A stretch of 64,000 bases of DNA from Pelagimonas sp. GTDB taxonomy: Bacteria; Pseudomonadota; Alphaproteobacteria; Rhodobacterales; Rhodobacteraceae. Shown here piece by piece: positions 45,923 to 54,377 of the stretch. A program made the translations under genes and the position numbers. Each line of letters opens with the position of its first letter. Positions within the stretch are counted from its first letter, which is position 1. The notes beneath the pieces are model-generated. The model searched no databases and had not been told where the DNA came from. It saw nothing but the letters and a program-made list of their open reading frames with translations. The stretch lies in contig JAOARQ010000057.1 of NCBI GenBank assembly GCA_025210455.1, forward strand, positions 1 to 64,000, in the 5' to 3' direction.

Positions 45923-46692
45923 CGCTTGGCATCGAAGGGCTGAAAGCCGGATATGGGAAACGTGAGATCCTGCATGGGGTATCGGTGCGGCAGATCGAGC
46001 CGGGCACATTTGTCGGGCTGATTGGGCCGAATGCTTCGGGCAAATCGACCCTGTTCAAAACGCTGGCGGGGCTGATCACCCCCACCGCCGGGCGTATTCA
46101 TATCAAAGAACAGGATGTCACGGATCAGCGCCGCCGGGATCGCGCGCAGCGCGTGGCTTATATGCCTCAGGCTTTTGGCTGCAATGCGCTGCTGACGGTG
46201 TTTGAAAGCGTGCTGCTGGCGTTAAAGCAGACCACCGGCTGGCGGGTTCAGTCAGAGGATCTGGATCGGGTATCAGATACGTTAAACGCTTTGGGGCTGG
46301 GGCATCTGTCCAACCGGGGGGTGTCTGATCTGAGCGGCGGGCAGGCGCAGATGGTGGCGGTGGCGCAGACGATTGTGCGCACCCCGGATGTGATCTTGCT
46401 GGATGAACCCACAAGCGCGCTGGATCTGCATCACCAGCTGTCGATCCTGACCTCGATCAGGGCCGAGATGCAGCGCAAAAAGCCGGTGGTGATGGCGGCG
46501 CTGCATGATCTGAATCTGGCAGCCAAGTTCTGTGATCGGCTTGTCCTGCTGCGCAGCGGTGACATTTTGGCCGATGGCGCGCCCGAGGATATCCTTGCGC
46601 TGCCCGAGATCGGCCAGACCTACCGTGTGGAAACCGATCTGGAGCACACGAAACGTGGGGCGCTGTTTGTGGATGCGCGCTTGCCCGCCTGA
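45919..46692 (+). CDS. ABC transporter ATP-binding protein, FecE type
   Basis: 257 residues: Walker A GPNASGKSTLFK, Q-loop in AYMPQAFG, signature SDLSGGQAQMVAVAQ, Walker B VILLDEPTSALD and switch His in ALHDLNLAAK. Standard for importers of iron complexes. Coupled to the permease by ATGA. A terminator follows. Confidence 0.95.
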   Translation: MTLGIEGLKAGYGKREILHGVSVRQIEPGTFVGLIGPNASGKSTLFKTLAGLITPTAGRIHIKEQDVTDQRRRDRAQRVAYMPQAFGCNALLTVFESVLLALKQTTGWRVQSEDLDRVSDTLNALGLGHLSNRGVSDLSGGQAQMVAVAQTIVRTPDVILLDEPTSALDLHHQLSILTSIRAEMQRKKPVVMAALHDLNLAAKFCDRLVLLRSGDILADGAPEDILALPEIGQTYRVETDLEHTKRGALFVDARLPA

Positions 46693-46710
46693 ACAGGGTA
46701 GCAGATGACC

Positions 46711-46736
46711 AAAGCGGGCCTGAGATGGCCCGCTTT
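46711..46736 (+). terminator. Terminator after the first ABC operon
   Basis: Perfect stem AAAGCGGGCC/GGCCCGCTTT with loop TGAGAT, ending in TTTT, 18 nt after the ATPase stop. Confidence 0.9.
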
Positions 46737-46807
46737 TGCTGTGTGTTAATGATTTATTATTGACAGACGTCCCCGTCTGGTCCACGCATTTCGCGATGGT
46801 TTCCCTC

Positions 46808-46970
46808 AGGTATCGTGCCTTTGGGGATGAAAAGGGAACACGGTGCGGTGTAAACCAATTCCGTGACTGCCCCCGCAACTGTAAGCGGTGAGCGACGCTG
46901 AAGACCCACTGGCCAGGGGCCGGGAAGGACAGCCAAGCTGTGACCCGCAAGTCAGGAGACCTGCCATCTG
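46808..46970 (+). promoter_or_regulatory. Cobalamin riboswitch ahead of the DUF1636-btu operon
   Basis: Contains TGAAAAGGGAA, the CTGCCCCCGCAACTGTAA box (46867-46884), CCGGGAAGGACAGC and CAGGAGACCTGCC at about 46953-46965. These are the conserved cobalamin-riboswitch boxes. TTGACA at 46760-46765 may be the -35 element. It should shut off the downstream importer when B12 is abundant. Confidence 0.96.
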
Positions 46971-47084
46971 CGTATTCAACCAACCCAGGGCGGGGCGCCT
47001 TGGAAGGAGGCATGATGGCACGTCTGGCGTGTATATACATTGATGGCACTTCTGATCCCCGCCCCGTGGCAGGTGAGGATCATC

Positions 47085-47438
47085 ATGTCCGAAACAGCTG
47101 ATCACACCATCCTGATTTGCAGCACCTGCGAGGGTCCGGATCGGGCGCGCGCCATGAAAGAGGCGCTGAAATCGCATGTGCCCGAAGGGGTCAGATTTCG
47201 TGCCGTCGACTGTCTGGCAGGATGCGACTTTCCCCCGGCTGTGGGGTTTCAGGCGCAGGGCAAGGCGACCTATCTGTTTGGTAAAATTGCCACCGCTCAG
47301 GCGGTGCAGGGCATCGCGGCCTTTGCCCATCAGTATTGCGACAGTGACACCGGCTGGACGAATAGCACCCAGCGTCCCAGTGCGCTGAGTGACAAGACAC
47401 TGGCCCGCATTCCAGCCTTGAAAGGCGTGGCGCTATGA
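47085..47438 (+). CDS. DUF1636 protein, cobalamin-regulated
   Basis: 117 residues. Cysteines in ICSTCEG and DCLAGCDFPPAVGF suggest a thioredoxin-like [2Fe-2S] or metal-binding fold. DUF1636 genes regularly sit in riboswitch-controlled cobalamin clusters, yet the function is unknown. The start at 47085 has GAGGAT upstream; the earlier in-frame ATGs lack one. Its end overlaps the ATPase start (ATGA). Confidence 0.85.
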   Translation: MSETADHTILICSTCEGPDRARAMKEALKSHVPEGVRFRAVDCLAGCDFPPAVGFQAQGKATYLFGKIATAQAVQGIAAFAHQYCDSDTGWTNSTQRPSALSDKTLARIPALKGVAL

Positions 47439-48214
47439 GCATCCTTCTGGAAGTGCAGAACCTTGGGTTTCACACCCAAAGCGGCGCGCCTTTGCTGCGT
47501 GATGTTACTTTTGATCTGCCCAAGGGGGCGGTGCTTGCCATTGCGGGGCCAAATGGCGCGGGCAAGACTACGTTGCTGAACCTGCTGTCTGGCATGAGCG
47601 AAATCACCCATGGGGATGTGCGGATTGACGGGCAAAGCCTGCGCGTTCTCAGCCCGCTTGAACGGGCGCGCAAGATTGCCACTGTGTCGCAGCAGTCTGA
47701 GCCAGATGGGCGGCTGGCGCTGCAAGATTATGTGGCGTTGGGGCAGATGCCGATCTGGGGGGACTTTTCCAATACCGAACACCGTGAGGCACTGGCCAAG
47801 GTGCTGGATCTGACCGGGATTGCCAAGTTGGCCGACAAACCCATGGGGCGGTTGTCTGGCGGGGAAAAGCAGCGCGCACATATTGCCCGCGCGCTGGTGC
47901 AGCGGCCTCAGCTGCTGTTTCTGGATGAACCCACCAACCATCTGGATCCCGATGCCAAAGGGCGGATGCTGTCACTTGTGGCCGGGCTGGGCATCACAGT
48001 GGTGACGATCCTGCATGATCTGGTGATGATCCCTGAATTTGCCAGCCATGTGGCGCTGGTGAAAGATGCGCGGCTAACCGATTTCGGCCCGGTGGATCAG
48101 GTGCTGACCCCAGAGGCCGTGCGCAAAACATTCGACGTCGATTATCTGCTGCTCCCCCATAATGGGCGGCAGATCCCGGCGCTTGATATTCGAAAAACTG
48201 AAATATACCGATAA
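47435..48214 (+). CDS. btuD: ABC importer ATP-binding protein, BtuD-like
   Basis: 259 residues with GPNGAGKTTLLN (Walker A), VSQQSEPDG, GRLSGGEKQRAHIARA (signature), LLFLDEPTNHLD (Walker B) and ILHDLVM. Placement behind a cobalamin riboswitch with a binding protein and permease gives the B12 assignment; the sequence alone would fit any FecE-type protein. Confidence 0.85.
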   Translation: MSILLEVQNLGFHTQSGAPLLRDVTFDLPKGAVLAIAGPNGAGKTTLLNLLSGMSEITHGDVRIDGQSLRVLSPLERARKIATVSQQSEPDGRLALQDYVALGQMPIWGDFSNTEHREALAKVLDLTGIAKLADKPMGRLSGGEKQRAHIARALVQRPQLLFLDEPTNHLDPDAKGRMLSLVAGLGITVVTILHDLVMIPEFASHVALVKDARLTDFGPVDQVLTPEAVRKTFDVDYLLLPHNGRQIPALDIRKTEIYR

Positions 48215-48226
48215 GGAGTAACGGGA

Positions 48227-49171
48227 ATGAAAACTCTCTGGTCCGCAGCCGTTGTGCTGGGTCTGGCTGGCGCAGCTTCGGCTGAAATCAGTGTTGATAA
48301 CTGCGGTGAGACGCTCACCTTTGACAAGTCGCCAGAGCGCATCGTCGTGCATGACATGAACATGACCGACATGGCCTTTGCGCTGGGTCTGCAGGATAAA
48401 ATCGTTGGCCTGACCGGCATCACCGGCTGGTACAAGACCAGCCCGGATTTCGACACGCTGCGCGGTGACATTCCTGAACTGGCGCCGAAATATCCAACTG
48501 TTGAGAACCTCGTGGCGGCGTCGCCCGAGATGTTCTTTGCGGGTTGGTACTATGGTATGAAGCCCGGTGGCGAAGTCACACCTGACACGCTGGCCCCCTT
48601 TGGCATCAAGACACTGGTTCTGACCGAAAGCTGCGTTCACCTGCACAAAGATCGCCCAGAAGCGAGCATGGACCTGCTGTTTAACGATGTGACCCGTCTG
48701 GGTCAGGTCATGGGCGTGTCTGAAAAGGCCGAAATGCTGGTGTCTGGCTGGAAAGAGCAGCTGGCCGCGATCGAAGCAAAGACCGCAGATCAGGCCAAGC
48801 CGCGTGTGTTCCTGCTGGACGGCCCGGCAGATGCGCCTTTCACAGCGGGCAAATTCGCCATTCCTGATGCGATGATCACAGCGGCGGGCGGTGCAAATGT
48901 GACCCACGACATGGACACCAGCTGGGGCCGGTCGTCTTGGGAAGCTGTGGCGGCCTCAAACCCTGAATTCCTTGTTCTGCTGGATTATTCCAACGGCGAA
49001 GGGGCAGAGGGCACGTTCAAGTTCCTGCAAGAACACCCGGTCATGCAGCACACCGATGCTGTGAAGAACGGCCGCTGGATTGGCCTGCGCTACGAAGAGC
49101 TGACCCCCGGACCCGCAAACATCGATGCGATCCAGAAAATGGCCGATGCTATGCATCCGGGTCTGTTCTGA
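48227..49171 (+). CDS. btuF: Cobalamin-type ABC importer binding protein (BtuF-like)
   Basis: 314 residues with a short signal peptide (WSAAVVLGLAGAASA) and a type III binding-protein fold (NCGETLTFDKSPERIVVHD, NMTDMAFALGLQDKIVG, ENLVAASPEMFFAGWYYG). A strong AAGGAG site precedes the ATG. Cobalamin as ligand is inferred from the riboswitch; related cobamide precursors are possible. Confidence 0.83.
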   Translation: MKTLWSAAVVLGLAGAASAEISVDNCGETLTFDKSPERIVVHDMNMTDMAFALGLQDKIVGLTGITGWYKTSPDFDTLRGDIPELAPKYPTVENLVAASPEMFFAGWYYGMKPGGEVTPDTLAPFGIKTLVLTESCVHLHKDRPEASMDLLFNDVTRLGQVMGVSEKAEMLVSGWKEQLAAIEAKTADQAKPRVFLLDGPADAPFTAGKFAIPDAMITAAGGANVTHDMDTSWGRSSWEAVAASNPEFLVLLDYSNGEGAEGTFKFLQEHPVMQHTDAVKNGRWIGLRYEELTPGPANIDAIQKMADAMHPGLF

Positions 49172-49172
49172 C

Positions 49173-50180
49173 ATGGGCCGTACCGGTCTGACATTGATCT
49201 TGGGAGTGGCCGTTCTGGCCACTCTCATTTTGCTGTCGGTGCTGTACGGGACAACCTCTATCCCAGTTGCAGATGCATTTTCGGCAATTGCGACAGGGCT
49301 TGGCCTGAGCAGCGCAGATCCGACACCGATGGGGCGGATCATCTTTGATCTGCGGTTCCCGCGCGCCCTGTTTTCAGCCGTCATCGGGGCGGGTTTGGGC
49401 ATTGTCGGTGTGGTCTTGCAGACAACCACGCGCAATGATCTGGCGGATCCCTTTTTGTTTGGCCTGTCGTCTGGGGCGGCGGCAGGGGCGGTTTTTGTTA
49501 TCACCGTGACGGGGGATATTCTGGGGATCTGGACATTGCCCATTGCGGCCTTTTTCGGCGGCATGATTGCTTCGGGCATTGTTTTGCTGCTGGTGCACCG
49601 CTTGCGCACCAGCGCCCCGGAGAAGCTGATCTTATCCGGTCTGGCGGTGTCTTTCATGTTTTCTGCCGTGACCAACTATCTGATCTTTTCCGGCGATAAC
49701 CGGGCCGCGCATTCGGTGATTTTCTGGATGCTGGGGGGCTTGGGCCTGTCGCGCTGGGAATCCCTGCCGCTGGTGCTGGGGGCGCTGGTGCTGGTGTTTT
49801 CCTACACCTTCTACCGGCGTCGTTGGTTTGATGCGCTGTTGGCCGGGGATCTGACCGCGATCAGTCTTGGGGTGCCGGTGCATCGCTTGCGGGTGATGTC
49901 TTTTATGGTGTCTGCGCTGGCCACGGCGGCCTTTGTGTCTGTCGCCGGGGTGATTGGGTTTGTGGGGCTGATGGTGCCGCATCTGGCGCGGGGGATCGTT
50001 GGCCCGCTGCACAGCCTGCTGCTGCCCACTGCCGCGTTGGTGGGGGCGATCCTGCTGACGGCCTCTGACATCCTGTCGCGTCTGCTGTTGGCGCCGCAGG
50101 AATTGCCTGTGGGTATTGTGACCACCTCGCTGGGGGCAGCGTTTGTCTTTGCGCTGTTGCTGGGCGAGCGTCGGCGCTAG
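49173..50180 (+). CDS. btuC: FecCD-family ABC permease, BtuC-like
   Basis: 335 residues, about ten membrane segments, with LRFPRALFSAVIGAGLGIVG, NDLADPFLFGLSSGAAAGA and VIGFVGLMVPHLARGIVG, ELPVGIVTTSLGAAFVF. Begins 1 nt after the binding-protein stop. Completes the importer of the riboswitch operon. Confidence 0.88.
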   Translation: MGRTGLTLILGVAVLATLILLSVLYGTTSIPVADAFSAIATGLGLSSADPTPMGRIIFDLRFPRALFSAVIGAGLGIVGVVLQTTTRNDLADPFLFGLSSGAAAGAVFVITVTGDILGIWTLPIAAFFGGMIASGIVLLLVHRLRTSAPEKLILSGLAVSFMFSAVTNYLIFSGDNRAAHSVIFWMLGGLGLSRWESLPLVLGALVLVFSYTFYRRRWFDALLAGDLTAISLGVPVHRLRVMSFMVSALATAAFVSVAGVIGFVGLMVPHLARGIVGPLHSLLLPTAALVGAILLTASDILSRLLLAPQELPVGIVTTSLGAAFVFALLLGERRR

Positions 50181-50225
50181 GCGTTTGTTAACCTCCTTCT
50201 AACCATGTTTTTGCAACATGGGGGC

Positions 50226-50990
50226 ATGACACGCGGACCTCATTTTTCGGATGCGCAGGCGGCGTTGTTTGATTTTGACGAAGCGCCGGTTGCCCCTGTG
50301 CCTGATCAAAAGATCCTGCCTTCCTACATCAAGGATCACCGCGCCCGTCTGCGCGAACGGTTTCTGGTGGGCGGGGCGGGGGCGCTGCCTGATTACGAAA
50401 TGCTGGAACTGGTCTTGTTTCGCGCCATCCCCCGGCGGGATGTCAAGCCGCTGGCGCGACAGTTGCTGACAGAGTTTGGTGATTTCAACGGGGTGATCTC
50501 CGCCACGCCGGAACGGCTGAGTTGCGTAAAGGGTGTTGGCGACGCGGTTGTGACCGAATTGAAGATCATCGAGGCCGCCGCCCATCGACTGGCGCAGGCG
50601 CGGGTGTTGAAACGGCAGGTGGTCAGCAGTTGGGATGCCCTTCTGGAGTATTGCCAGACCACCATGGCGCACCGCGAGACAGAGCAGTTTCGGGTGCTGT
50701 ATCTGGATCGCAAGAACGTGCTGATCGCGGATGAGCTACAGGCGCGGGGCACGGTGGATCACGTGCCTGTCTATCCGCGCGAGGTGGTGAAACGCGCGTT
50801 AGAGTTAAATGCCTCGGCGTTTATTTTGATACATAACCACCCGTCCGGTGATCCCAGCCCCAGCGAGGCGGATATTGACATGACCATGCAGATCCAACAG
50901 GCCGCGACCGCGCTGGGCATCACGCTGCATGACCATCTGATTGTGGGAAAATCCTGTGAGCTCAGCTTTCGTGCTGAGGGATTGCTGTAG
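50226..50990 (+). CDS. radC: RadC/JAB-domain DNA-repair-related protein
   Basis: 254 residues. An N-terminal helix-hairpin-helix part (SCVKGVGDAVVTELKI) and a C-terminal JAB metal-binding domain with ILIHNHPSGDPSPSEADI, the HxHx(n)SxxD zinc motif. RadC proteins are widespread but their biochemical role is unsettled. Start at 50226 avoids an upstream in-frame ATG-like codon in the hairpin. Confidence 0.92.
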   Translation: MTRGPHFSDAQAALFDFDEAPVAPVPDQKILPSYIKDHRARLRERFLVGGAGALPDYEMLELVLFRAIPRRDVKPLARQLLTEFGDFNGVISATPERLSCVKGVGDAVVTELKIIEAAAHRLAQARVLKRQVVSSWDALLEYCQTTMAHRETEQFRVLYLDRKNVLIADELQARGTVDHVPVYPREVVKRALELNASAFILIHNHPSGDPSPSEADIDMTMQIQQAATALGITLHDHLIVGKSCELSFRAEGLL

Positions 50991-51001
50991 CGCAAAAGAA
51001 A

Positions 51002-51025
51002 TCGGCCCCGCATGTGCAGGGCCGA
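51002..51025 (-). terminator. Terminator of the BCCT gene
   Basis: Stem TCGGCCC/GGGCCGA with loop region CGCATGTGCA; on the minus strand it is followed by TTTCTTTT, 18 nt after the stop codon. Confidence 0.8.
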
Positions 51026-51043
51026 CATTGGGTTTGTCAGGCT

Positions 51044-52753
51044 TTAGCTGGATGCTACGGCTTCGTCACTGTCCACCGTGGTGGGAACGCCTGCCGCCTC
51101 TCTGCGGCTGTCATTCCAGATCGCTTTGACCAGTGCGATACACATCAGGACCATCACAATTGAGAAGGGCAGCGCCCCGATCACCATGGCGGTCTGGATT
51201 GCGCCGGTGCCGCCAGAGACCAGCAGGCCGCCAACCACAAGCGCCAGAGCAACGCCCCAGAACAGGATGTGCGGGCGGGCTTTGGGGCCTTCGTCGCCAG
51301 CGGCATTGATGGTGTTCACGATCAAAACCGCCGAGTCAGCCGAGGTGACAAGGAAGGTCATCAGCAGAACCACGATCACAACCGCCATGCCCCAGGCCAG
51401 AACCTGTGCAATGGGTGCCAGCATGAATTCGGTCATGGCAAAGATCTTGTCACCATTCCCGGCATCAAAGATAACGCCGTTTGCTTCGCCGTACAGTTCC
51501 AGCCAGATTGCGGTGCCACCGGCCCATGAGAACCAGATGCAGCACATCAGACCCGGCACCAGCATCGCGCCCAGCACAAATTCGCGGATGGTGCGGCCCT
51601 TGGAAATGCGCGCCAGGAACAGGCCCACAAAGGGGGCAAACGCAATCCACCACGCCCAGTAGAACACCGGCCACCAGCCCTGCCACTGTGCCAGCAGGAA
51701 GGCCTCAGACCCCTCAACACCGTCAGAGCGGTAGACGTTGAAGCTTAGGTAAGGCAGCGCAAGGATGTAATCCCACAGGCCGACAAACAACGCGGTAAAG
51801 CCGAACCATGTCGCGCCAAAGATGATGAAGAAGCCCAGCAGGAAGATCGACAGCACCATGTTGATGTTGGACAGCCATTTGATGCCTTTGCCAACACCTG
51901 ACAGCGCAGACAGGGTCGATGCGCCCATGATAAAGACAAGCGCGATGACAATCCCGACGAAGTTTACGGTGCCGGCAATGCTGTCACCTGCGGCGTTCAC
52001 AGCGCCTTCCGGATGGACCAGACCGCCAATGCCGATGCGGGTCAGACCTGCAACAAACTGATCAACGCCAAAGCCCAGCGTCTGCGCCACACCCAGAATG
52101 GTGGCCACAACCGCGACGATATCAATGATGTGGCCCACGGTGCCTGACAGTGATTTGCCAAACAGCGGGGTCAGCGCTGAACGGATGGTCAGTGGCAGAT
52201 CACGACGATAGGCAAAGAACGCCAGCGCCAGACCAATGATCGCGTAGCAGGCCCAGGCGCCCGCGCCCCAATGCAGGAATGACCAGACATAAGCTTGGCG
52301 GATGTTGTCTTCGCCAGCTGCAGTGGTCAGCCCCTGAATAACGCTGGGATTGTTTTTGAAGTGGGCAACGGGTTCTGCAACGGCCCATGTCAACATGCCG
52401 ACACCGATCCCTGCGCCAAACATCATTGAGAACCAAGAGAAGTTCGAGAACTCGGGTTTGTCATCCGGCTTGCCGAGATTCATGCGGCCGGCCGCTGGCC
52501 AGAGCGCCAGACCAAGGCAGACAATCAGGAACATTGCCACCACCCAGATGTACCAGGCAGCAAAGTTGTCCAGAATGATCCCGTTCCATTCGCTTAGCAT
52601 TCGCCCGGCCTGTGTGGGCCAGAAAATGCACCAGACAACCAGAACACTGATAATGATTTTACTAATGACCGTCACATTGACGCTGAACCCCCGATAGAAG
52701 CCGCTATCAGCGGTTTTTATCGGAAGTTCCGATAGGGGGGGTTTGATTGACAT
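51044..52753 (-). CDS. BCCT-family (betaine/choline/carnitine) transporter
   Basis: 569 residues with twelve membrane segments. The BCCT signatures are present: FSWFSMMFGAGIGVGMLTWAVAEPV, YVWSFLHWGAGAWACYAIIG and QGWWPVFYWAWWIAFAPFVG, IWFSWAGGTAIW. The conserved aromatic box for quaternary ammonium binding is there. Substrate could be glycine betaine, choline, carnitine or DMSP. It is 40 kb from the methyltransferase cluster but could feed it. Confidence 0.92.
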   Translation of the reverse strand: MSIKPPLSELPIKTADSGFYRGFSVNVTVISKIIISVLVVWCIFWPTQAGRMLSEWNGIILDNFAAWYIWVVAMFLIVCLGLALWPAAGRMNLGKPDDKPEFSNFSWFSMMFGAGIGVGMLTWAVAEPVAHFKNNPSVIQGLTTAAGEDNIRQAYVWSFLHWGAGAWACYAIIGLALAFFAYRRDLPLTIRSALTPLFGKSLSGTVGHIIDIVAVVATILGVAQTLGFGVDQFVAGLTRIGIGGLVHPEGAVNAAGDSIAGTVNFVGIVIALVFIMGASTLSALSGVGKGIKWLSNINMVLSIFLLGFFIIFGATWFGFTALFVGLWDYILALPYLSFNVYRSDGVEGSEAFLLAQWQGWWPVFYWAWWIAFAPFVGLFLARISKGRTIREFVLGAMLVPGLMCCIWFSWAGGTAIWLELYGEANGVIFDAGNGDKIFAMTEFMLAPIAQVLAWGMAVVIVVLLMTFLVTSADSAVLIVNTINAAGDEGPKARPHILFWGVALALVVGGLLVSGGTGAIQTAMVIGALPFSIVMVLMCIALVKAIWNDSRREAAGVPTTVDSDEAVASS

Positions 52754-53081
52754 ATGTTCTCTCTCCCTTTTTTAAGCGCCGTTTTTGATGCGCGTGGCGT
52801 AGATGTTAACGCTTCCGAAATCAGCAAAAGGGGCAAAACCGTAGTATGTGGTTACATTTTCGTCATATTTTACATGTTAAAGTTGAATGATATTAGATTA
52901 AGACCCTTATTGGGTGATATGTCGCAGTGCTGAAAAACAGTGCGGCAGTTCGAATGCAGCGGCTGTGATCCAGTCAGATCGCGCTACTGGCGTCGTTGTC
53001 TGGGCGGAAGGGGATTGCAAAAATAACGTCAACAAGTCGCAGCGATGCGCGACTGTGTTCACAATGAAAGGGGGTGTAATT
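52754..53081. other. Intergenic region, 328 bp
   Basis: Promoter side of the BCCT gene, then the 3' flank of tRNA-Leu. AT-rich around 52850-52910. No gene or clear repeat seen. Confidence 0.4.
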
Positions 53082-53167
53082 TGGTACCCGCGGCCGGACT
53101 CGAACCGGCACGGCATTTCTGCCTGGAGATTTTAAGTCTCCTGTGTCTACCATTCCACCACGCGGGC
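53082..53167 (-). tRNA. tRNA-Leu(TAA)
   Basis: 86 nt on the minus strand with a long variable arm, acceptor GCCCGCG/CGCGGGT, D-arm GTGGAATGGTAGAC, anticodon stem-loop GGAGACTTAAAATCTCC (anticodon TAA), T-arm GCCGGTTCGAGTCCGGC, and encoded CCA. All identity features of a class II leucine tRNA are present. Confidence 0.95.
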
Positions 53168-53225
53168 AACCAAGCCGCACCATAGACCCCTATTTTCAGA
53201 GGGCCAAGACCCAGGCAGAGATTTT

Positions 53226-53762
53226 CTATAATTCTTTTCCGGGCAAGAGTTTGAGCAACCGGCGTTCTGGTAACCATGGGTTAACTTTCAGGGCGTCGCG
53301 CAGGGCCAGCTGCCCCTCGTCTTCGCGCCCCAAAGCCAGCAGTGACAGGGCGCGCCCAGAGAGGGCCCCCACATGGATCGGGTTCAGTTCCAACGCGCGT
53401 TCCAGATCGGGCAGGGCGGCGGAATAATCCTGTCGCAGATAATTGACAAAGGCGCGCTGGTTGTACCCTTCGGCATAAAAGGGGCAATAGGCGACGAGGC
53501 GGTCGAACATTTCAATAGCGTTGAAGAAATCGAACCCCGCGCGGGCCTTCATGCCGGTATCGAGCATCTCTTGACTGGCTTCGTCCGGGGCGTCATCCCA
53601 AAAGCCCCACATTTCATTGGTGATCAGCCGCGCAGCCTGTTCATTTGGGGCGTCTTGCAGCTGGTTGTAGAGGGGCGCCATTGCAGACAGATCAGGGGCT
53701 GTGGGGCAGCCATCCGCCCAGAGCGGCGCGGCGAGGGGCAAAAGGATCAGGGTCAGTCGCAT
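53226..53762 (-). CDS. Exported tetratricopeptide-repeat protein
   Basis: 178 residues with a signal peptide ([14 protein letters not shown]) and two or three TPR-like helices pairs ([52 protein letters not shown]). Such proteins bind partner proteins in the periplasm. The function is unknown. The gene is minus-strand, next to putR. Confidence 0.78.
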   Translation of the reverse strand: MRLTLILLPLAAPLWADGCPTAPDLSAMAPLYNQLQDAPNEQAARLITNEMWGFWDDAPDEASQEMLDTGMKARAGFDFFNAIEMFDRLVAYCPFYAEGYNQRAFVNYLRQDYSAALPDLERALELNPIHVGALSGRALSLLALGREDEGQLALRDALKVNPWLPERRLLKLLPGKEL

Positions 53763-53794
53763 GCCCTGATTAGGCCGCGCAGGGGGTGCTCACG

Positions 53795-54277
53795 TCAAGT
53801 CACATCTGCGAGCCAGCTTTCCTTGACGGCTTCCATGGCGACAAAGGTCGAGGTGGAGGCCACGCCGGGCAGGGTTGAAATCTTTTCCGCCAGCACCTGC
53901 CGATAGCTGTTCATATCTGATGTGCGCACCTTGAGAAGATAGTCGAAATTCCCTGCGATCAGATGGACTTGTTCAATCTCGGGGATCTTTGCCACCGCAT
54001 CATTGAAAGCCGCCAGGGTGCGTTCGCGGGTGCCTTCCATTTTGACCTCGACAAAGGCCACATGATCCAGTTGCAGGCGGATCGGATCCAGAATGGCGCG
54101 ATAGCCTTTGATCACGCCGCTGTGTTCCAAACGGCGCAACCGCGCCTGCGTTGGCGTCTTGGACAGGCCGATGCGGCGGGCCAGTTCGGTTACAGACAGG
54201 CGGCCTTCGCTGGCCAGAACGTTCAGGATCGACCTGTCATATTGGTCTAGATCATCATTTTGCATCGCTGACTTCAT
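53795..54277 (-). CDS. putR: Lrp/AsnC-family regulator, PutR-like
   Basis: 160 residues: an N-terminal HTH (RSILNVLASEGRLSVTELARRIG, TPTQARLRRLEHSGVI) and a C-terminal RAM effector domain (HLIAGNFDYLLKVRTSDMNSY). It is divergent from putA with 100 bp between them, the arrangement of PutR, which activates putA in response to proline in alphaproteobacteria. Confidence 0.9.
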   Translation of the reverse strand: MKSAMQNDDLDQYDRSILNVLASEGRLSVTELARRIGLSKTPTQARLRRLEHSGVIKGYRAILDPIRLQLDHVAFVEVKMEGTRERTLAAFNDAVAKIPEIEQVHLIAGNFDYLLKVRTSDMNSYRQVLAEKISTLPGVASTSTFVAMEAVKESWLADVT

Positions 54278-54377
54278 ATTCTAAAGTTCATTTGAACTGT
54301 CAAAAGGGAGTATTCGGTCAATATGACTTCACGCGCTGGGGTAATCTAGAGCAAACTTAGATATTGGACCGTTGCCC

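Noticed and set aside
43649-46692. First ABC importer as part of the cobalamin regulon
   Set aside because: It is separated from the riboswitch by a strong terminator, and the riboswitch lies downstream of it.
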